The position numbers and the translations under genes were made by a program. The notes below the pieces were generated by a model. It searched no databases and was not told the DNA's origin. It worked only from the letters and a program-made list of their open reading frames with translations. This document shows, one piece after another, positions 1 through 10,142 of a stretch of DNA of 64,000 nt. The stretch is taken from positions 414,011 to 478,010 of the forward strand of contig NZ_SWJG01000004.1 of NCBI RefSeq assembly GCF_005870035.1, read 5' to 3'. The stretch's first letter is position 1. Each line of letters opens with the position of its first letter. Source of the stretch: Spirosoma lacussanchae. Lineage in GTDB: Bacteria > Bacteroidota > Bacteroidia > Cytophagales > Spirosomataceae.

Positions 1-1609
1 GATCGGCCGACCTGAATTTCAGCGCGTTGGTCAACAGGTTGTCGAACAGCTGCCGAAGCTGCGAACGATCGCCCCAGACCGTGGGGAGGCTGTCTACCTG
101 CAAACGGGCGTTGTGCTGGTCCAGCTGCTGCTGTAACTCCTGCCCAAGATCAGCCATAACCTCAGTCAGTGACACTGGCTGAAATACGTCCCGATGGGTG
201 CTGATGCGGGAGTAGGCCAGCACATCCTTGATCAGGATCGACATCCGACGAGCCGCCGACTGCATTCGGCCAATCATTTCATGACCTTCTTCGGACAGGG
301 CCCCGCCAAACTTCAGCTGGAGCATATCGCTGAAAGCCAGAATTTTGCGCAGAGGCTCCTGCAGGTCGTGACTGGCCACGTGGGCAAACTGCCGGAGGTT
401 GTCGTTGGCATGACGCAGGTCGCGATTTGTCTGCTCCATTTTTTGTAGATTTCCTTTGCTACCGGTAATATCGACCAGGGTCAGCACGATACCATCGCCC
501 CATTTGCGGGCCGAAAGTTCATACCAGCCCTGCCAGCCACCCTCCCGAAACTCCTGCTCGAACTGCACGCCTTCACCGGACATGACTACCTCAACAAATC
601 GGTCGAAGAGACCCATCTGCCGCATATCCGGGAAGAACTCCAGCATCGTATGCCCAAGAATGTCTTCGTCTGACCGGTTCATGTTCCGGCGGTTGGCTTC
701 GTTATGTGCCACGTACCGAAAATCGACAACCGCTCCGCTCATGACGTCGCGAACCGCGCTGAAGGCAATGATCGCGTTCGATGAACTGTCGAGCACCGAA
801 CGCAGCAGATCGGTCTGCTGCTGCGTAGCCAGTTCGGCTTTCTTCAGGGCTGTAACGTCGACAAAGGTGGCAATGACTCCGTCGTTGAAAGGACGGATGC
901 GGATGTTGTACCAGCCGGTGTAGGTGCCGACCGTTATGGGAATTCCGTCGATTTTAGCAGGTTCACCCGTTTGAGCGACCTGGATATGCCAGCCCAGTAC
1001 GCCATTGGTACGCGCTTCGGGCCAGGCTACTGAATACCGCTGCCCGATCAGATCTCTACGCCGACGCTGGGTGATTCGTTCAGCGTCGGGATTAAGGTGA
1101 GTAAACCGGAAATCAATAACCTGACCACACTCATTCCGCACCGACTGCATGACAGCAATCCCAGTTTGAGTATGGTCCAGAATCGCCTGCAACAGTTCGG
1201 TTTCCTGTTGCCGGGCCTGCTCGGCCTCTTTAAGCGCCGTAATGTCAGACCAGGAGCCCAGCACGCCATCATCGAAGCGGGCCAGCGATTGCGCCATCCA
1301 GATATCGGGGCCCGCAAAATGATGAATAACATAGGTCGGTAATCCGGTGTCAACGACCTGCCTGTAGGTGTCGAAAATACCACTCCGAAAGCAATCGGGG
1401 TCGAGGGTAACCATGGACACCGAAAGCATCGTAGCCCGCGGAATGCCGGTCATTGCCGACGCCCGGTCGTTGCATCTGATAACCTGAAAGTCGGTGATCA
1501 AGCCGGCCTCGTTCCGAATGGCCTGACACAGCACGATAGCGTCGAGCGACGTCTCCATCACGCGTTCCAGTAGTGGATCGGGTGGTAGGTTGTGGGCCAC
1601 GTTCGTCAT
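1..1609 (-). CDS. Multi-PAS sensor histidine kinase, C-terminus cut by window edge
   Basis: Translating the minus strand from the ATG at 1609 gives an uninterrupted frame that runs off the left edge (536 codons visible). Three successive PAS-like modules can be seen, at about residues 10-125, 140-265 and 270-390. Each is followed by a short linker reading DITALK or a close variant (DVTALK, DITGSK). After a short helical stretch comes a HisKA H-box, SHDLQEP, with the phospho-accepting His near residue 414. The frame stops inside the ATPase domain, just after the N-box-like DNLLTNALKF. No transmembrane segment is visible, so it should be a cytoplasmic sensor that autophosphorylates on His. No response regulator is adjacent on the same strand, so it looks orphan. 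The input signal cannot be deduced. The family call is secure; completeness cannot be judged. Confidence 0.9.
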   Translation of the reverse strand, partial: MTNVAHNLPPDPLLERVMETSLDAIVLCQAIRNEAGLITDFQVIRCNDRASAMTGIPRATMLSVSMVTLDPDCFRSGIFDTYRQVVDTGLPTYVIHHFAGPDIWMAQSLARFDDGVLGSWSDITALKEAEQARQQETELLQAILDHTQTGIAVMQSVRNECGQVIDFRFTHLNPDAERITQRRRRDLIGQRYSVAWPEARTNGVLGWHIQVAQTGEPAKIDGIPITVGTYTGWYNIRIRPFNDGVIATFVDVTALKKAELATQQQTDLLRSVLDSSSNAIIAFSAVRDVMSGAVVDFRYVAHNEANRRNMNRSDEDILGHTMLEFFPDMRQMGLFDRFVEVVMSGEGVQFEQEFREGGWQGWYELSARKWGDGIVLTLVDITGSKGNLQKMEQTNRDLRHANDNLRQFAHVASHDLQEPLRKILAFSDMLQLKFGGALSEEGHEMIGRMQSAARRMSILIKDVLAYSRISTHRDVFQPVSLTEVMADLGQELQQQLDQHNARLQVDSLPTVWGDRSQLRQLFDNLLTNALKFRSAD

Positions 1610-1764
1610 AGCTGATTGAAGAGAGGAAGGCAAAAGAGCCGCTTAAGGTAACAAGATAGTCTGATGGATACCCTGTTTTTTGATGTACTAATTCATCAGT
1701 TACAAATAATTTTATTTATGGGCCAGGCTGTCGAAAAAATGAAAGAAGAACACGGGTCATTTCT

Positions 1765-1772
1765 TACTTTTG
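1765..1772 (+). promoter_or_regulatory. Bacteroidota -7 box upstream of pyrE
   Basis: TACTTTTG matches the Bacteroidota TAnnTTTG -7 consensus exactly. It ends 24 bases before the GTG at 1797. It covers the TTG at 1770, so that upstream in-frame codon cannot be the translation start. Confidence 0.6.
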
Positions 1773-1796
1773 ACCGAGTTATTTTTCTGTAATCCT

Positions 1797-2435
1797 GTGA
1801 CAACAACAACCATTTCTCAAACCGTTGCCCGTCAGTTACTCACCGTACAGGCCGTTCGGTTGCAGCCCGACGCCCCGTTTAGATGGAGTTCAGGCTGGTT
1901 ATCACCCATTTACTGCGACAACCGGGTAACGCTGGCATATCCCGAGGTTCGGACCTACCTCAAGCAGGCCCTGGCCGATGCCATCCGTCAGCAGTTCCCC
2001 ACCGCTGAAGCCATTGCAGGTGTGGCTACGGCGGGCATCCCGCAGGGCGCCCTGGTAGCCGATGCGCTCGACCTCCCCTATTGCTACGTTCGGCCCGAAC
2101 CCAAAGCCCATGGAATGGGAAAACAGATAGAAGGACGGCTGGAGGCCGGTCAGCGGGTCGTTGTCATTGAAGATCTGATCTCTACCGGCGGCAGCTCACT
2201 CAAGGTAGTTGATGCCCTCCGGGCAAACGGGGCCGACGTGCTGGGTATGGCAGCCATCTTTACCTACGGATTTCCGGTAGCCGATCAGAACTTCCGGGAT
2301 CGGAACGTATCGCTGGTGTGCCTGAGTACCTACGACGCGCTCCTTGCCGAAGCCCAGGCAATGAACTACATCACAGCCGATGCCATGACCTCGCTGGCAG
2401 CCTGGCGCCAAAATCCGGCCGAGTGGGGTCTGTAA
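1797..2435 (+). CDS. pyrE: Orotate phosphoribosyltransferase
   Basis: Transfers phosphoribose from PRPP to orotate, making OMP in de novo pyrimidine synthesis (cytoplasm). The PRPP-binding signature VVVIEDLISTGGSS is present in the second half. The GVATAGIPQGAL segment and the RPEPKAHGMGKQIEG flexible loop, which carries the catalytic Lys, are also recognisable. From the GTG at 1797 the protein is 212 residues, the usual size for short bacterial PyrE. An in-frame TTG at 1770 lies inside the promoter box and was rejected as the start. An OsmC-like gene begins 3 bases after the stop, so the two are probably co-transcribed. Confidence 0.95.
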   Translation: MTTTTISQTVARQLLTVQAVRLQPDAPFRWSSGWLSPIYCDNRVTLAYPEVRTYLKQALADAIRQQFPTAEAIAGVATAGIPQGALVADALDLPYCYVRPEPKAHGMGKQIEGRLEAGQRVVVIEDLISTGGSSLKVVDALRANGADVLGMAAIFTYGFPVADQNFRDRNVSLVCLSTYDALLAEAQAMNYITADAMTSLAAWRQNPAEWGL

Positions 2436-2438
2436 GCT

Positions 2439-2837
2439 ATGGCAACGATCACCGCCCGCATTGAGCGAACGCCTTACGAGACGCACCTATCGACCGGGTC
2501 GCAGGTTATTATTGTTGACGAGCCTGCCGATGTGGGCGGGCAAGACCGGGGTATGCGGCCGGGCGAACTGCTGGCCGGTTCGCTGGCCTCCTGCACCGTC
2601 ATTACGCTACGAATGTATGCGGATCGGAAAGGCTGGCCCCTCGATACCATTGTAGCTCACGTGACTTATACCTTCGACCCCGAAACAAGCCGTTCATTGT
2701 TTGCTACCAAACTGGTCTTAACCGGTAACCTGGATGACAGCCAGCGGGCCCGGCTTCTGGAAATGGCAGACCGCTGCCCCATTCACCGGACACTCGACAA
2801 CCCGGTCGATTTTGACACCACGCTGGTCGAGCCCTAG
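2439..2837 (+). CDS. OsmC/Ohr-family peroxiredoxin-like protein
   Basis: A 132-residue protein of the OsmC superfamily, whose members reduce organic hydroperoxides through two cysteines. The two expected cysteines are present: one in LAGSLASCTVITLRMYA (about residue 52), on the long central helix, and one in MADRCPIHRTL near the C-terminus. The opening lacks the long N-terminal strand of classical OsmC and looks more like the YhfA branch. It begins 3 bases after pyrE, which suggests one transcript. A second, more OsmC-like paralogue lies at 57835. Substrate is not deducible. Confidence 0.85.
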   Translation: MATITARIERTPYETHLSTGSQVIIVDEPADVGGQDRGMRPGELLAGSLASCTVITLRMYADRKGWPLDTIVAHVTYTFDPETSRSLFATKLVLTGNLDDSQRARLLEMADRCPIHRTLDNPVDFDTTLVEP

Positions 2838-2886
2838 CTTACGATAGGAATGGCGTATGGGACCGTAGTGTTTCCGGCAAACTGTT

Positions 2887-2894
2887 TATATTTG
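2887..2894 (+). promoter_or_regulatory. -7 box upstream of the Fe-S protein gene
   Basis: TATATTTG fits TAnnTTTG exactly, with 18 bases between it and the ATG at 2913. It favours the 2913 start over the in-frame ATG at 2850, which would lie upstream of the transcript. Confidence 0.6.
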
Positions 2895-2912
2895 ACAACC
2901 CCTTCTGGTACC

Positions 2913-3347
2913 ATGAACGACGCGCCCGACATCACCAAGACCTACACCAACGGCGACATTACCATCGTCTGGAAGCCGAGTGTCTGTATTCACTCGAAGC
3001 TATGCTGGACCCAGTTGATCGAGGTTTTCAACCCACGCGCCCGGCCCTGGGTAACCATGGACGGAGCCCCTACAGCCCGTATTGCCGAACAGGTAGACCG
3101 GTGCCCGTCAAAAGCGCTTAGCTATTTCAAAAACGAGGAAGCCATCCAGCCTGACCAGATCGAGGCTGAAAGCGTTGTGGAACCACTCCCGAATGGACCC
3201 TTACTGGTGTACGGTAACCTGCGCGTCAAAGATGCCAGCGGACACGAAACCCAGAAAAATAAGGTGACCGCCTTCTGCCGCTGTGGTGCCAGCAGCAACA
3301 AACCGTACTGCGACGGTTCGCACGTTAAGGCTGGTTTCGTCGGGTAA
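2913..3347 (+). CDS. Fe-S protein: divergent 4Fe-4S (YjdI-type) plus CDGSH domain
   Basis: A 144-residue protein with two small iron-sulfur modules. The N-terminal half (about residues 8-75) resembles the YjdI/Fer4_19 divergent mono-cluster domain, with cysteines in SVCIHSKLCW and VDRCPSKAL. The C-terminal part holds a CDGSH motif (CRCGASSNKPYCDGSH), which in that family coordinates a 2Fe-2S cluster by three Cys and one His. Such fusions are known in bacteria and probably act in electron transfer or redox sensing; the partner is not visible here. A start at 2913 is chosen because the -7 box lies between it and the upstream ATG. Confidence 0.85.
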   Translation: MNDAPDITKTYTNGDITIVWKPSVCIHSKLCWTQLIEVFNPRARPWVTMDGAPTARIAEQVDRCPSKALSYFKNEEAIQPDQIEAESVVEPLPNGPLLVYGNLRVKDASGHETQKNKVTAFCRCGASSNKPYCDGSHVKAGFVG

Positions 3348-3377
3348 TCAGACAGGTAAGACCGACAAAGTGAATAC

Positions 3378-3412
3378 CGGGCTCTGCCAGCCGTTTAGCC
3401 AGGCAGAGCCCG
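3378..3412 (+). terminator. Hairpin terminator after the Fe-S protein gene
   Basis: Perfect 11-bp inverted repeat (arms 3378-3388 and 3402-3412, CGGGCTCTGCC) with a 13-base loop, 30 bases past the stop. The following T-run is weak (TTCCTT). Confidence 0.6.
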
Positions 3413-3440
3413 TTCCTTAAGGACCCAAAACAACGATTAC

Positions 3441-4247
3441 GTGCAGCTTATTGATCAACTTACAGGCCAGACATCGCAGATTGCTTACTTCTCGGGAGCC
3501 AGCAATTATACCTGGCTTCAACTACGTAACGGCGACCGGCAGTTGCTGGCCAAGCCGTTGACCTACTTTGAGCAACGGCTACCGGGCTTCGTGCGTATCC
3601 ACAAAACGGCCCTTATCAACCCGATGTACGTGAGTCAGGTATTTCCGCCCCTGCGCGCCAAGATGGCGGGTGCGGTGCTGATGGAAGACGGCATCAAACT
3701 GCCCGTAAGCCGCCGACGGTGGGAGCAGGTTTTACTGGAACTTCATCCCATCCGGTCTTCATCAGTAGCGGCCGATGAATCCAATGGACAGACCGAGTCA
3801 AACACGACAACACCGGCTGTTTCTGCCGCCTGCCTGGTGCTGGCTATCACGTCTGTCGATGGCCTGTCGATTATTCGTCAATGTATGGACGGTCTGGGGC
3901 TGACCTGTCCGCTCCACCATCTCGAACGTGGCGTAGAACTGGCGTCGGCCCTACAACTAGCCCCGCCCGAAGAGCAACCCACACTGATAATTCTTGATGC
4001 CCGAGCGAACAAGGCAGACCGGGTGCTTACCCTGAGCAGCTTGAAGCGACATAAACGCCTGCGTGCCATACCCGTCATCTGGCTGGCCGCCCGCGATGCC
4101 GATACAACACAGGCCTACGAGCTGGACGCCAACTCGGTGATTGTTGTCTCCGATGACGCTTCGTTTACCCGAGCCATCGAGCAGGTGTGCCAGTACTGGC
4201 TCATGATCGTACAGCTCCCGCCGTCGGTTGCCGTCCTGAGCCAGTAG
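3441..4247 (+). CDS. LytTR DNA-binding protein with C-terminal pseudo-receiver
   Basis: A 268-residue protein starting at GTG. Residues 1-105 form a LytTR DNA-binding domain: the SGASNYTWLQL strand, LTYFEQRLPGFVRIHKTALIN and the terminal LPVSRRRW motif are typical. Residues about 130-260 look like a response-regulator receiver fold, with LIILDAR in the phospho-Asp position. The acidic pair at its start is replaced by AITSVDG, and the conserved Lys of the KP motif is missing (VVSDDASF). This is the reverse of the normal receiver-LytTR order, and the receiver is probably not phosphorylated normally. A stand-alone receiver gene converges on it, ending 33 bases away. A role as transcription regulator is likely; targets are unknown. 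Confidence 0.8.
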   Translation: MQLIDQLTGQTSQIAYFSGASNYTWLQLRNGDRQLLAKPLTYFEQRLPGFVRIHKTALINPMYVSQVFPPLRAKMAGAVLMEDGIKLPVSRRRWEQVLLELHPIRSSSVAADESNGQTESNTTTPAVSAACLVLAITSVDGLSIIRQCMDGLGLTCPLHHLERGVELASALQLAPPEEQPTLIILDARANKADRVLTLSSLKRHKRLRAIPVIWLAARDADTTQAYELDANSVIVVSDDASFTRAIEQVCQYWLMIVQLPPSVAVLSQ

Positions 4248-4279
4248 CGCCTGAGTGGCATAATGTATCAGGATTTTAA

Positions 4280-4768
4280 TTAGAGAAGGGATATCTCAGT
4301 TCTGGGCAGCGTAGCCGTCTCCCACCAGAACAGGCGTAACTGATTAAAGTAGCGGGACCACTCTTCGGCCGTTGCCGGCTTGATCAGATACGACGCACAA
4401 CCCCGTTGGTAGGCTTCCGCCACGTCGGTCGGACTGTTTGAGTGACTCAGCAGCACAACGGGAACTTTTGCCATACCAGCGGGCATAGATTTGATCTTGT
4501 CCAGAAGCCGCCAGCCGGTTTGTCGCTCTGGCATGTATAAATCGAGCAGGATTAACTTGGGCAGTTCCCACTCTGCTTCGCAGCACTGTTCGAGATAGTG
4601 CATGGCTTCGGATTCGTTGGCTGCTAACGTGGCTTTCACTTGGGGTAGACATTGTCCGACAACCCGGTTGATAATCATCCCATGATCCGGATTATCTTCT
4701 ATAAGCAATAGCTTCGCGTTCTTATAATTCTTTTGTATAATAGTATCTCCAGGCTGACGGGTACTCAT
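4280..4768 (-). CDS. Single-domain response regulator (CheY-like)
   Basis: A 162-residue receiver with no output domain. After a short polar N-terminus it shows LLLIEDNPDHG (acidic pocket), LILLDLYMP (phospho-Asp), VVLLSHS (conserved Ser/Thr position) and SYLIKP (conserved Lys), so all catalytic positions are intact. This type, with a long alpha-3 loop (MPERQTGW), is often partnered with a hybrid or phytochrome-like kinase. Here no kinase is adjacent; the truncated kinase at the left edge is 2.7 kb away. It probably relays phosphate or acts by protein contact. Confidence 0.9.
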   Translation of the reverse strand: MSTRQPGDTIIQKNYKNAKLLLIEDNPDHGMIINRVVGQCLPQVKATLAANESEAMHYLEQCCEAEWELPKLILLDLYMPERQTGWRLLDKIKSMPAGMAKVPVVLLSHSNSPTDVAEAYQRGCASYLIKPATAEEWSRYFNQLRLFWWETATLPRTEISLL

Positions 4769-4793
4769 GCGGTTTTGTAAGATGGTTCGTTTA

Positions 4794-4801
4794 CAAATAT
4801 A
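4794..4801 (-). promoter_or_regulatory. -7 box of the response-regulator gene
   Basis: On the minus strand TATATTTG, an exact TAnnTTTG match, lies 25 bases upstream of the ATG at 4768. A strongly alternating AT tract follows at about 4815-4830. Confidence 0.6.
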
Positions 4802-5173
4802 TAGTCTATAGTTTATATATATATATATTATAAGCCAGCGTTTAGCTATTGAACAGATCCCTTATAAACAAAGTCCCGGCGACCTTGTGAGTGAAGCCGC
4901 CGGGACGCGTTTAAGGTTAAAAAAGAAAATTCTTACTACCAGGACAGGACAATCCCTATCCTGTATAGAATCTGTTCGCCAGCTGCGCTCTTTCGCCAGT
5001 GGCATATAAACTCGTTGCGCCGTCTGTTTGGTGATGAGAAAGCCGGTAAATGAGGCAACGGTCCTTCCAACGTAGCCAGACTGGCTTTGGGTGAGCCAAT
5101 TTCAAAAAGCGCTGTTGTCGATCGGGGGTGTTTGAGAGTTCTCTGCCTGTTCGACTTGCTGGAGCAACTCCAT
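4802..5173. other. Gene-poor interval with possible coding remnant
   Basis: No convincing gene here. The minus strand has a 23-codon frame opening at about 5172 (MELLQQVEQAENSQ...) that hits a stop. Another minus frame ends in a barrel-strand-like tail, ILYRIGIVLSW, at about 4938. Together with a terminator-like hairpin at 4873-4906 that points leftward, this could be the worn end of a former minus-strand gene. The evidence is weak. Confidence 0.3.
4873..4906 (-). terminator. Leftward terminator with no adjacent gene
   Basis: Inverted repeat GTCCCGGCG/CGCCGGGAC (4873-4881 and 4898-4906). Read on the minus strand it is followed by TTTGTTT. The nearest minus-strand gene upstream (the ABC-F gene) already has its own terminator at 5174-5212, so this one appears to belong to a lost or unseen transcript. 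Confidence 0.5.
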
Positions 5174-5212
5174 AAAAAAAGCGCCTGACAAGAGTCCTGT
5201 CAGGCGCTTTTA
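5174..5212. terminator. Bidirectional rho-independent terminator
   Basis: AAAAAGCGCCTGACA and TGTCAGGCGCTTTT form a perfect stem with a 7-base loop (AGAGTCC). The A-tract on the left gives a U-tract for the leftward ABC-F transcript that ends at 5227. Confidence 0.9.
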
Positions 5213-5226
5213 ATGAGGTAAACCGG

Positions 5227-6984
<1,758 letters not shown>

Positions 6985-7061
6985 TTACTGAGCAGGGGCC
7001 CGTCGGTTTGGGCAATTGGTGCGTCGGTAGTAGACTTGCGTAACTTTTGACCAGTCTGATT

Positions 7062-7727
7062 ATGCTGCATCCATCTACGCTCACGTTTCTGAGCGATCTG
7101 AAAGAAAACAATAACAAGCCCTGGCTCGATGCCAATCGGGCAAGCTACGAAGCCGCCAAAGGCGATTTTATCCAGCTCGTGACGGCACTCATCGACGGCC
7201 TTGCACCGATTGATTCTGCTATTGCCGAATCTGGTCTACAGGCCAAAAATTGTATGTTCAGGATCAACCGCGACATTCGGTTTTCGCCCAACAAATCACC
7301 CTACAAAACCAACTTCGGTGCCTGGCTGAACCCCGGTGGTAAAAAGTCTGAGTCGGCAGGCTATTACCTGAACGTGCAGCCGGGCGGCAGCTTCGTAGCG
7401 GGTGGACTGTACATGCCCGATCCGGCTGCGCTGGCCGCCGTTCGCCAGGAAATCGACTACAACCTCAACGAATTTGAGGGATTACTTAACCAGCCTGCAT
7501 TTGCCCGGCATTTCAAGGGCCTCGACCGCAGCGACGCGCTGCAACGCCCGCCCAAAGGCTACAGCGCCGACAACCCGGCGGTCGAGTACCTGAAGCTAAA
7601 GAGTTTCACCGTTTCGCACCCCTTATCCGACACTGACCTAACCAAATCGACCCTCACGAAACGGGTTCTGGATGCCTTTGCCGCCCTGCAGCCACTCGTG
7701 CACTACCTAAACCGCGCCGTCTCCTAA
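7062..7727 (+). CDS. DUF2461 family protein
   Basis: A 221-residue protein of the DUF2461/TIGR02453 family. Characteristic stretches are FLSDLKENNNKPWLDANR near the N-terminus, FRINRDIRFSPNKSPYKTNFGAW (residues about 70-92) and the GGLYMPDP segment. No biochemical role is established for the family. The ATG at 7062 is preferred over an upstream TTG at 7047, which overlaps a near-consensus -7 region (TAACTTTTG). It is convergent with the S10 peptidase gene, with a 10-base gap between the stops. Confidence 0.88.
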   Translation: MLHPSTLTFLSDLKENNNKPWLDANRASYEAAKGDFIQLVTALIDGLAPIDSAIAESGLQAKNCMFRINRDIRFSPNKSPYKTNFGAWLNPGGKKSESAGYYLNVQPGGSFVAGGLYMPDPAALAAVRQEIDYNLNEFEGLLNQPAFARHFKGLDRSDALQRPPKGYSADNPAVEYLKLKSFTVSHPLSDTDLTKSTLTKRVLDAFAALQPLVHYLNRAVS

Positions 7728-7737
7728 GCATCGGCGT

Positions 7738-9270
7738 TTATTTGGGCAGGGCCGTTTTGTAGAAATCGGCAACGTGGCGGGTCATATCGATCAGCGCTGG
7801 CCGGTCGATGTACATCATATGGCCCGCTTCGTAATACGACATGGTTACATTGCTCTTCAGCGCGGGGTCGAGCATCATGTGGCTGAAGGTATACTCGGTA
7901 GCGAAGTAAGGCGTTGCCATGTCGTAATAACCGTTGCAGACGTGAACCTTCAGATACGGGTTTTTAGTCATGGCATTCCGCAGTGTTTCGGCGGTATTCA
8001 AAAATTGATTCTGCACGTTACTGTAGTTCCAGGGCCGGACCCGGCCGGTCAGGATTTCATAGGGCAGATCATTCTTTACGTTCAACACCCGATGCAGATG
8101 GTCGTTGACGGCCGTAGTAAAAGGACCATAAATGGTCGCATTATAGCTCGGATCAAACTCGGTAGACTCACCCGCACGGTCATAATCGGAGGCCGTGAAT
8201 CGCCCGTCCAGCCGCCCCACGGTACGGCCCTGTTTGCGAAGCAGTTCTTTGGTAAAGCGGCTATCGCGAATACGGAGGTTACTGCCCAGCAGATAGTCTA
8301 CCGAAAGGCCAGTAAACTTGTTTAGCTGAGCGGCTACGGCCTGCCGCTCGGCTGGTGTCAGCTTGTCCCCTTTCATCAGCGCCAGGGTGTAATCACCGGC
8401 TGCATAGGCCTCTACCTCCTTCAAGAGGGTTTTTAGTTCTTTATAGGCCGGCACCTGCTTGTGGTACCAGGCCATGGCGGCATAGGTCGGCAGAAACAGA
8501 CTGTAGGGCAGCTCATTGCCTCCGATGGCAAATTGAATGGTGGTGAAGTCGAGTACGGCCGAAATCAGTACAATTCCATTCAGGAACAGCCCGTGCCGAT
8601 CCTGTAAATACCCCGACAGACCTGCCGAGCGGGTGGTCCCATAGCTCTCACCCGCCAGGAACTTGGGCGATCCCCAACGGTCATAGCGGGTCGTGTATAA
8701 CCGAATGAAATCACCGACGGACTGAATGTCTTCTACATAGCCCGTAAACTCTTTCTTATCGACCCCCTCGGCCGGGCGACTGTAGCCGGTCATGACCGGA
8801 TCAATGAAGACAAGATCCGTAAAAGCCAGCCAGGTAAACTCGTTATCGGACACCGTATAGGGCGGGGCCAGCATAGTACCATCGTCGCCCATCAGAATCC
8901 GTTTGGGGCCGAGCGCGCCCATATGCAGCCAGACCGAAGCCGAACCCGGCCCACCGTTGTACGTATACGTAATGGGGCGGCTGGCGGGGTTCGTCACGCC
9001 GTCGCGGGTATAGGCAACAAAGAAGATGTTGGCCCGGATTTTACCACTCTCGTCGCGTTGCGGCAGGTAGCCGGCCGTAGCTGTGTAATTAATCTTCTGC
9101 ACCACCCCACCCACACCGGTTATGGTGATGCTGTGTTTGGTAATGGATAATTCCGGGTCAGGGGAATAACTGGTTCGGCTAGCCGGGGGAACTGGCGGAT
9201 CGGCCTTTTGGGCGATGCCTGTACAGACTAGAAGTAAGCAGAGGGAGAGCGTCAGTAGACTTGTTTTCAT
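7738..9270 (-). CDS. Secreted S10-family serine carboxypeptidase-like protein
   Basis: A 510-residue protein with a signal peptide (about residues 1-20, cleaved after TGIA). The alpha/beta-hydrolase core of peptidase family S10 is visible: the oxyanion segment YNGGPGSAS (about residues 104-112), nucleophile Ser209 in GESYGT, the catalytic Asp in NGYYDMATP (about 455) and the His in AGHMMYIDRP (about 483). The length fits bacterial S10 members. It should act in the periplasm or outside the cell on C-terminal residues of peptides. It is transcribed alone from the box at 9290; murI upstream lies in the same orientation. Confidence 0.92.
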   Translation of the reverse strand: MKTSLLTLSLCLLLVCTGIAQKADPPVPPASRTSYSPDPELSITKHSITITGVGGVVQKINYTATAGYLPQRDESGKIRANIFFVAYTRDGVTNPASRPITYTYNGGPGSASVWLHMGALGPKRILMGDDGTMLAPPYTVSDNEFTWLAFTDLVFIDPVMTGYSRPAEGVDKKEFTGYVEDIQSVGDFIRLYTTRYDRWGSPKFLAGESYGTTRSAGLSGYLQDRHGLFLNGIVLISAVLDFTTIQFAIGGNELPYSLFLPTYAAMAWYHKQVPAYKELKTLLKEVEAYAAGDYTLALMKGDKLTPAERQAVAAQLNKFTGLSVDYLLGSNLRIRDSRFTKELLRKQGRTVGRLDGRFTASDYDRAGESTEFDPSYNATIYGPFTTAVNDHLHRVLNVKNDLPYEILTGRVRPWNYSNVQNQFLNTAETLRNAMTKNPYLKVHVCNGYYDMATPYFATEYTFSHMMLDPALKSNVTMSYYEAGHMMYIDRPALIDMTRHVADFYKTALPK

Positions 9271-9289
9271 CTGTTTCGGTGGTAAGAAA

Positions 9290-9297
9290 CAAATGTA
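9290..9297 (-). promoter_or_regulatory. -7 box of the S10 peptidase gene
   Basis: TACATTTG on the minus strand, an exact TAnnTTTG match 19 bases upstream of the ATG at 9270. It sits in the short gap after murI, giving the peptidase its own promoter. Confidence 0.6.
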
Positions 9298-9309
9298 GCA
9301 AAAGCCCCT

Positions 9310-10128
9310 TTACAACGCCAGATGCGCCGATTGGACCGATTCGCCATAGAAGACAGTAGCCTGCCGGTCAAAATCAGCGGGCGAGTCGGTCGTCAGGAAG
9401 GTGCGCTGCCCGCCCTGGCTGCACTGGGCTTCCAATGCCGGATGCCGCTGCAGGTAGTTGACCAGGCTGTCGGCAACGATATGGCCCTGGCTCAGTATGG
9501 TCATGCCGGGCGGCACAAACTGGCGAATTTTTTCGAGAAGCAGTGGGTAGTGCGTGCAGGCCAGCAACAAGGTGTCGATCCGGGATGAATGCGCCATCAC
9601 CCGGTCAATATGCTGCTTCACGAAATAGTCGGCACCTGGGCTGTTATACTCGCCGTTTTCGACCAGCGGCACCCACATAGGACAGGCTTCCTGAAAAACG
9701 CGTAGTTCCGGAAAGAATTTTTCGATCTCTACCACGTACGACTCGGATGTTACCGTTCCGCGGGTAGCCAATATGCCGACTTCTCCGGTTTGCGAATACG
9801 TGCCGATCACTTCGGTGGTCGGTCGAATCACGCCCAACACCCGCCGGTCAGACGCCAGCCGGGGCAGGTCGAGCTGCTGAATATTACGCAGTGCTTTGGC
9901 CGATGCGGTATTACAGGCCAGGATGACGAGTCGGCACCCCCGGTCGAACAGATGCCGGACGCACTCGAGGGTGTACTGATAAACGGTGTCGAAGGAGCGG
10001 GTACCGTAGGGCGTCCGGGCGTTATCGCCCAGATAGACATAGTCGTACTGGGGTAACGTCCGGACAATTTCCCGCAAAACGGTCAGGCCACCGTAGCCCG
10101 AATCAAATACACCAATGGGTTGATTCAT
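9310..10128 (-). CDS. murI: Glutamate racemase
   Basis: Converts L-glutamate to the D-glutamate needed for peptidoglycan. Family motifs are in order: GVFDSGYGGLTVL at the N-terminus, YLGDNARTPYG, the first catalytic Cys in LACNTASAKALR, and the second in LLACTHYPLLL. The 272-residue length is normal. The start is the ATG at 10128 (MNQPIG), 14 bases after the stop of the Dabb gene, so the two are probably co-transcribed. Confidence 0.97.
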   Translation of the reverse strand: MNQPIGVFDSGYGGLTVLREIVRTLPQYDYVYLGDNARTPYGTRSFDTVYQYTLECVRHLFDRGCRLVILACNTASAKALRNIQQLDLPRLASDRRVLGVIRPTTEVIGTYSQTGEVGILATRGTVTSESYVVEIEKFFPELRVFQEACPMWVPLVENGEYNSPGADYFVKQHIDRVMAHSSRIDTLLLACTHYPLLLEKIRQFVPPGMTILSQGHIVADSLVNYLQRHPALEAQCSQGGQRTFLTTDSPADFDRQATVFYGESVQSAHLAL

Positions 10129-10142
10129 TAACACGCTAATAA

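Noticed and set aside
456..923. Open frame on the plus strand in the first kilobase
   Set aside because: It is antisense to the PAS-rich kinase frame that runs unbroken from 1609 to the edge.
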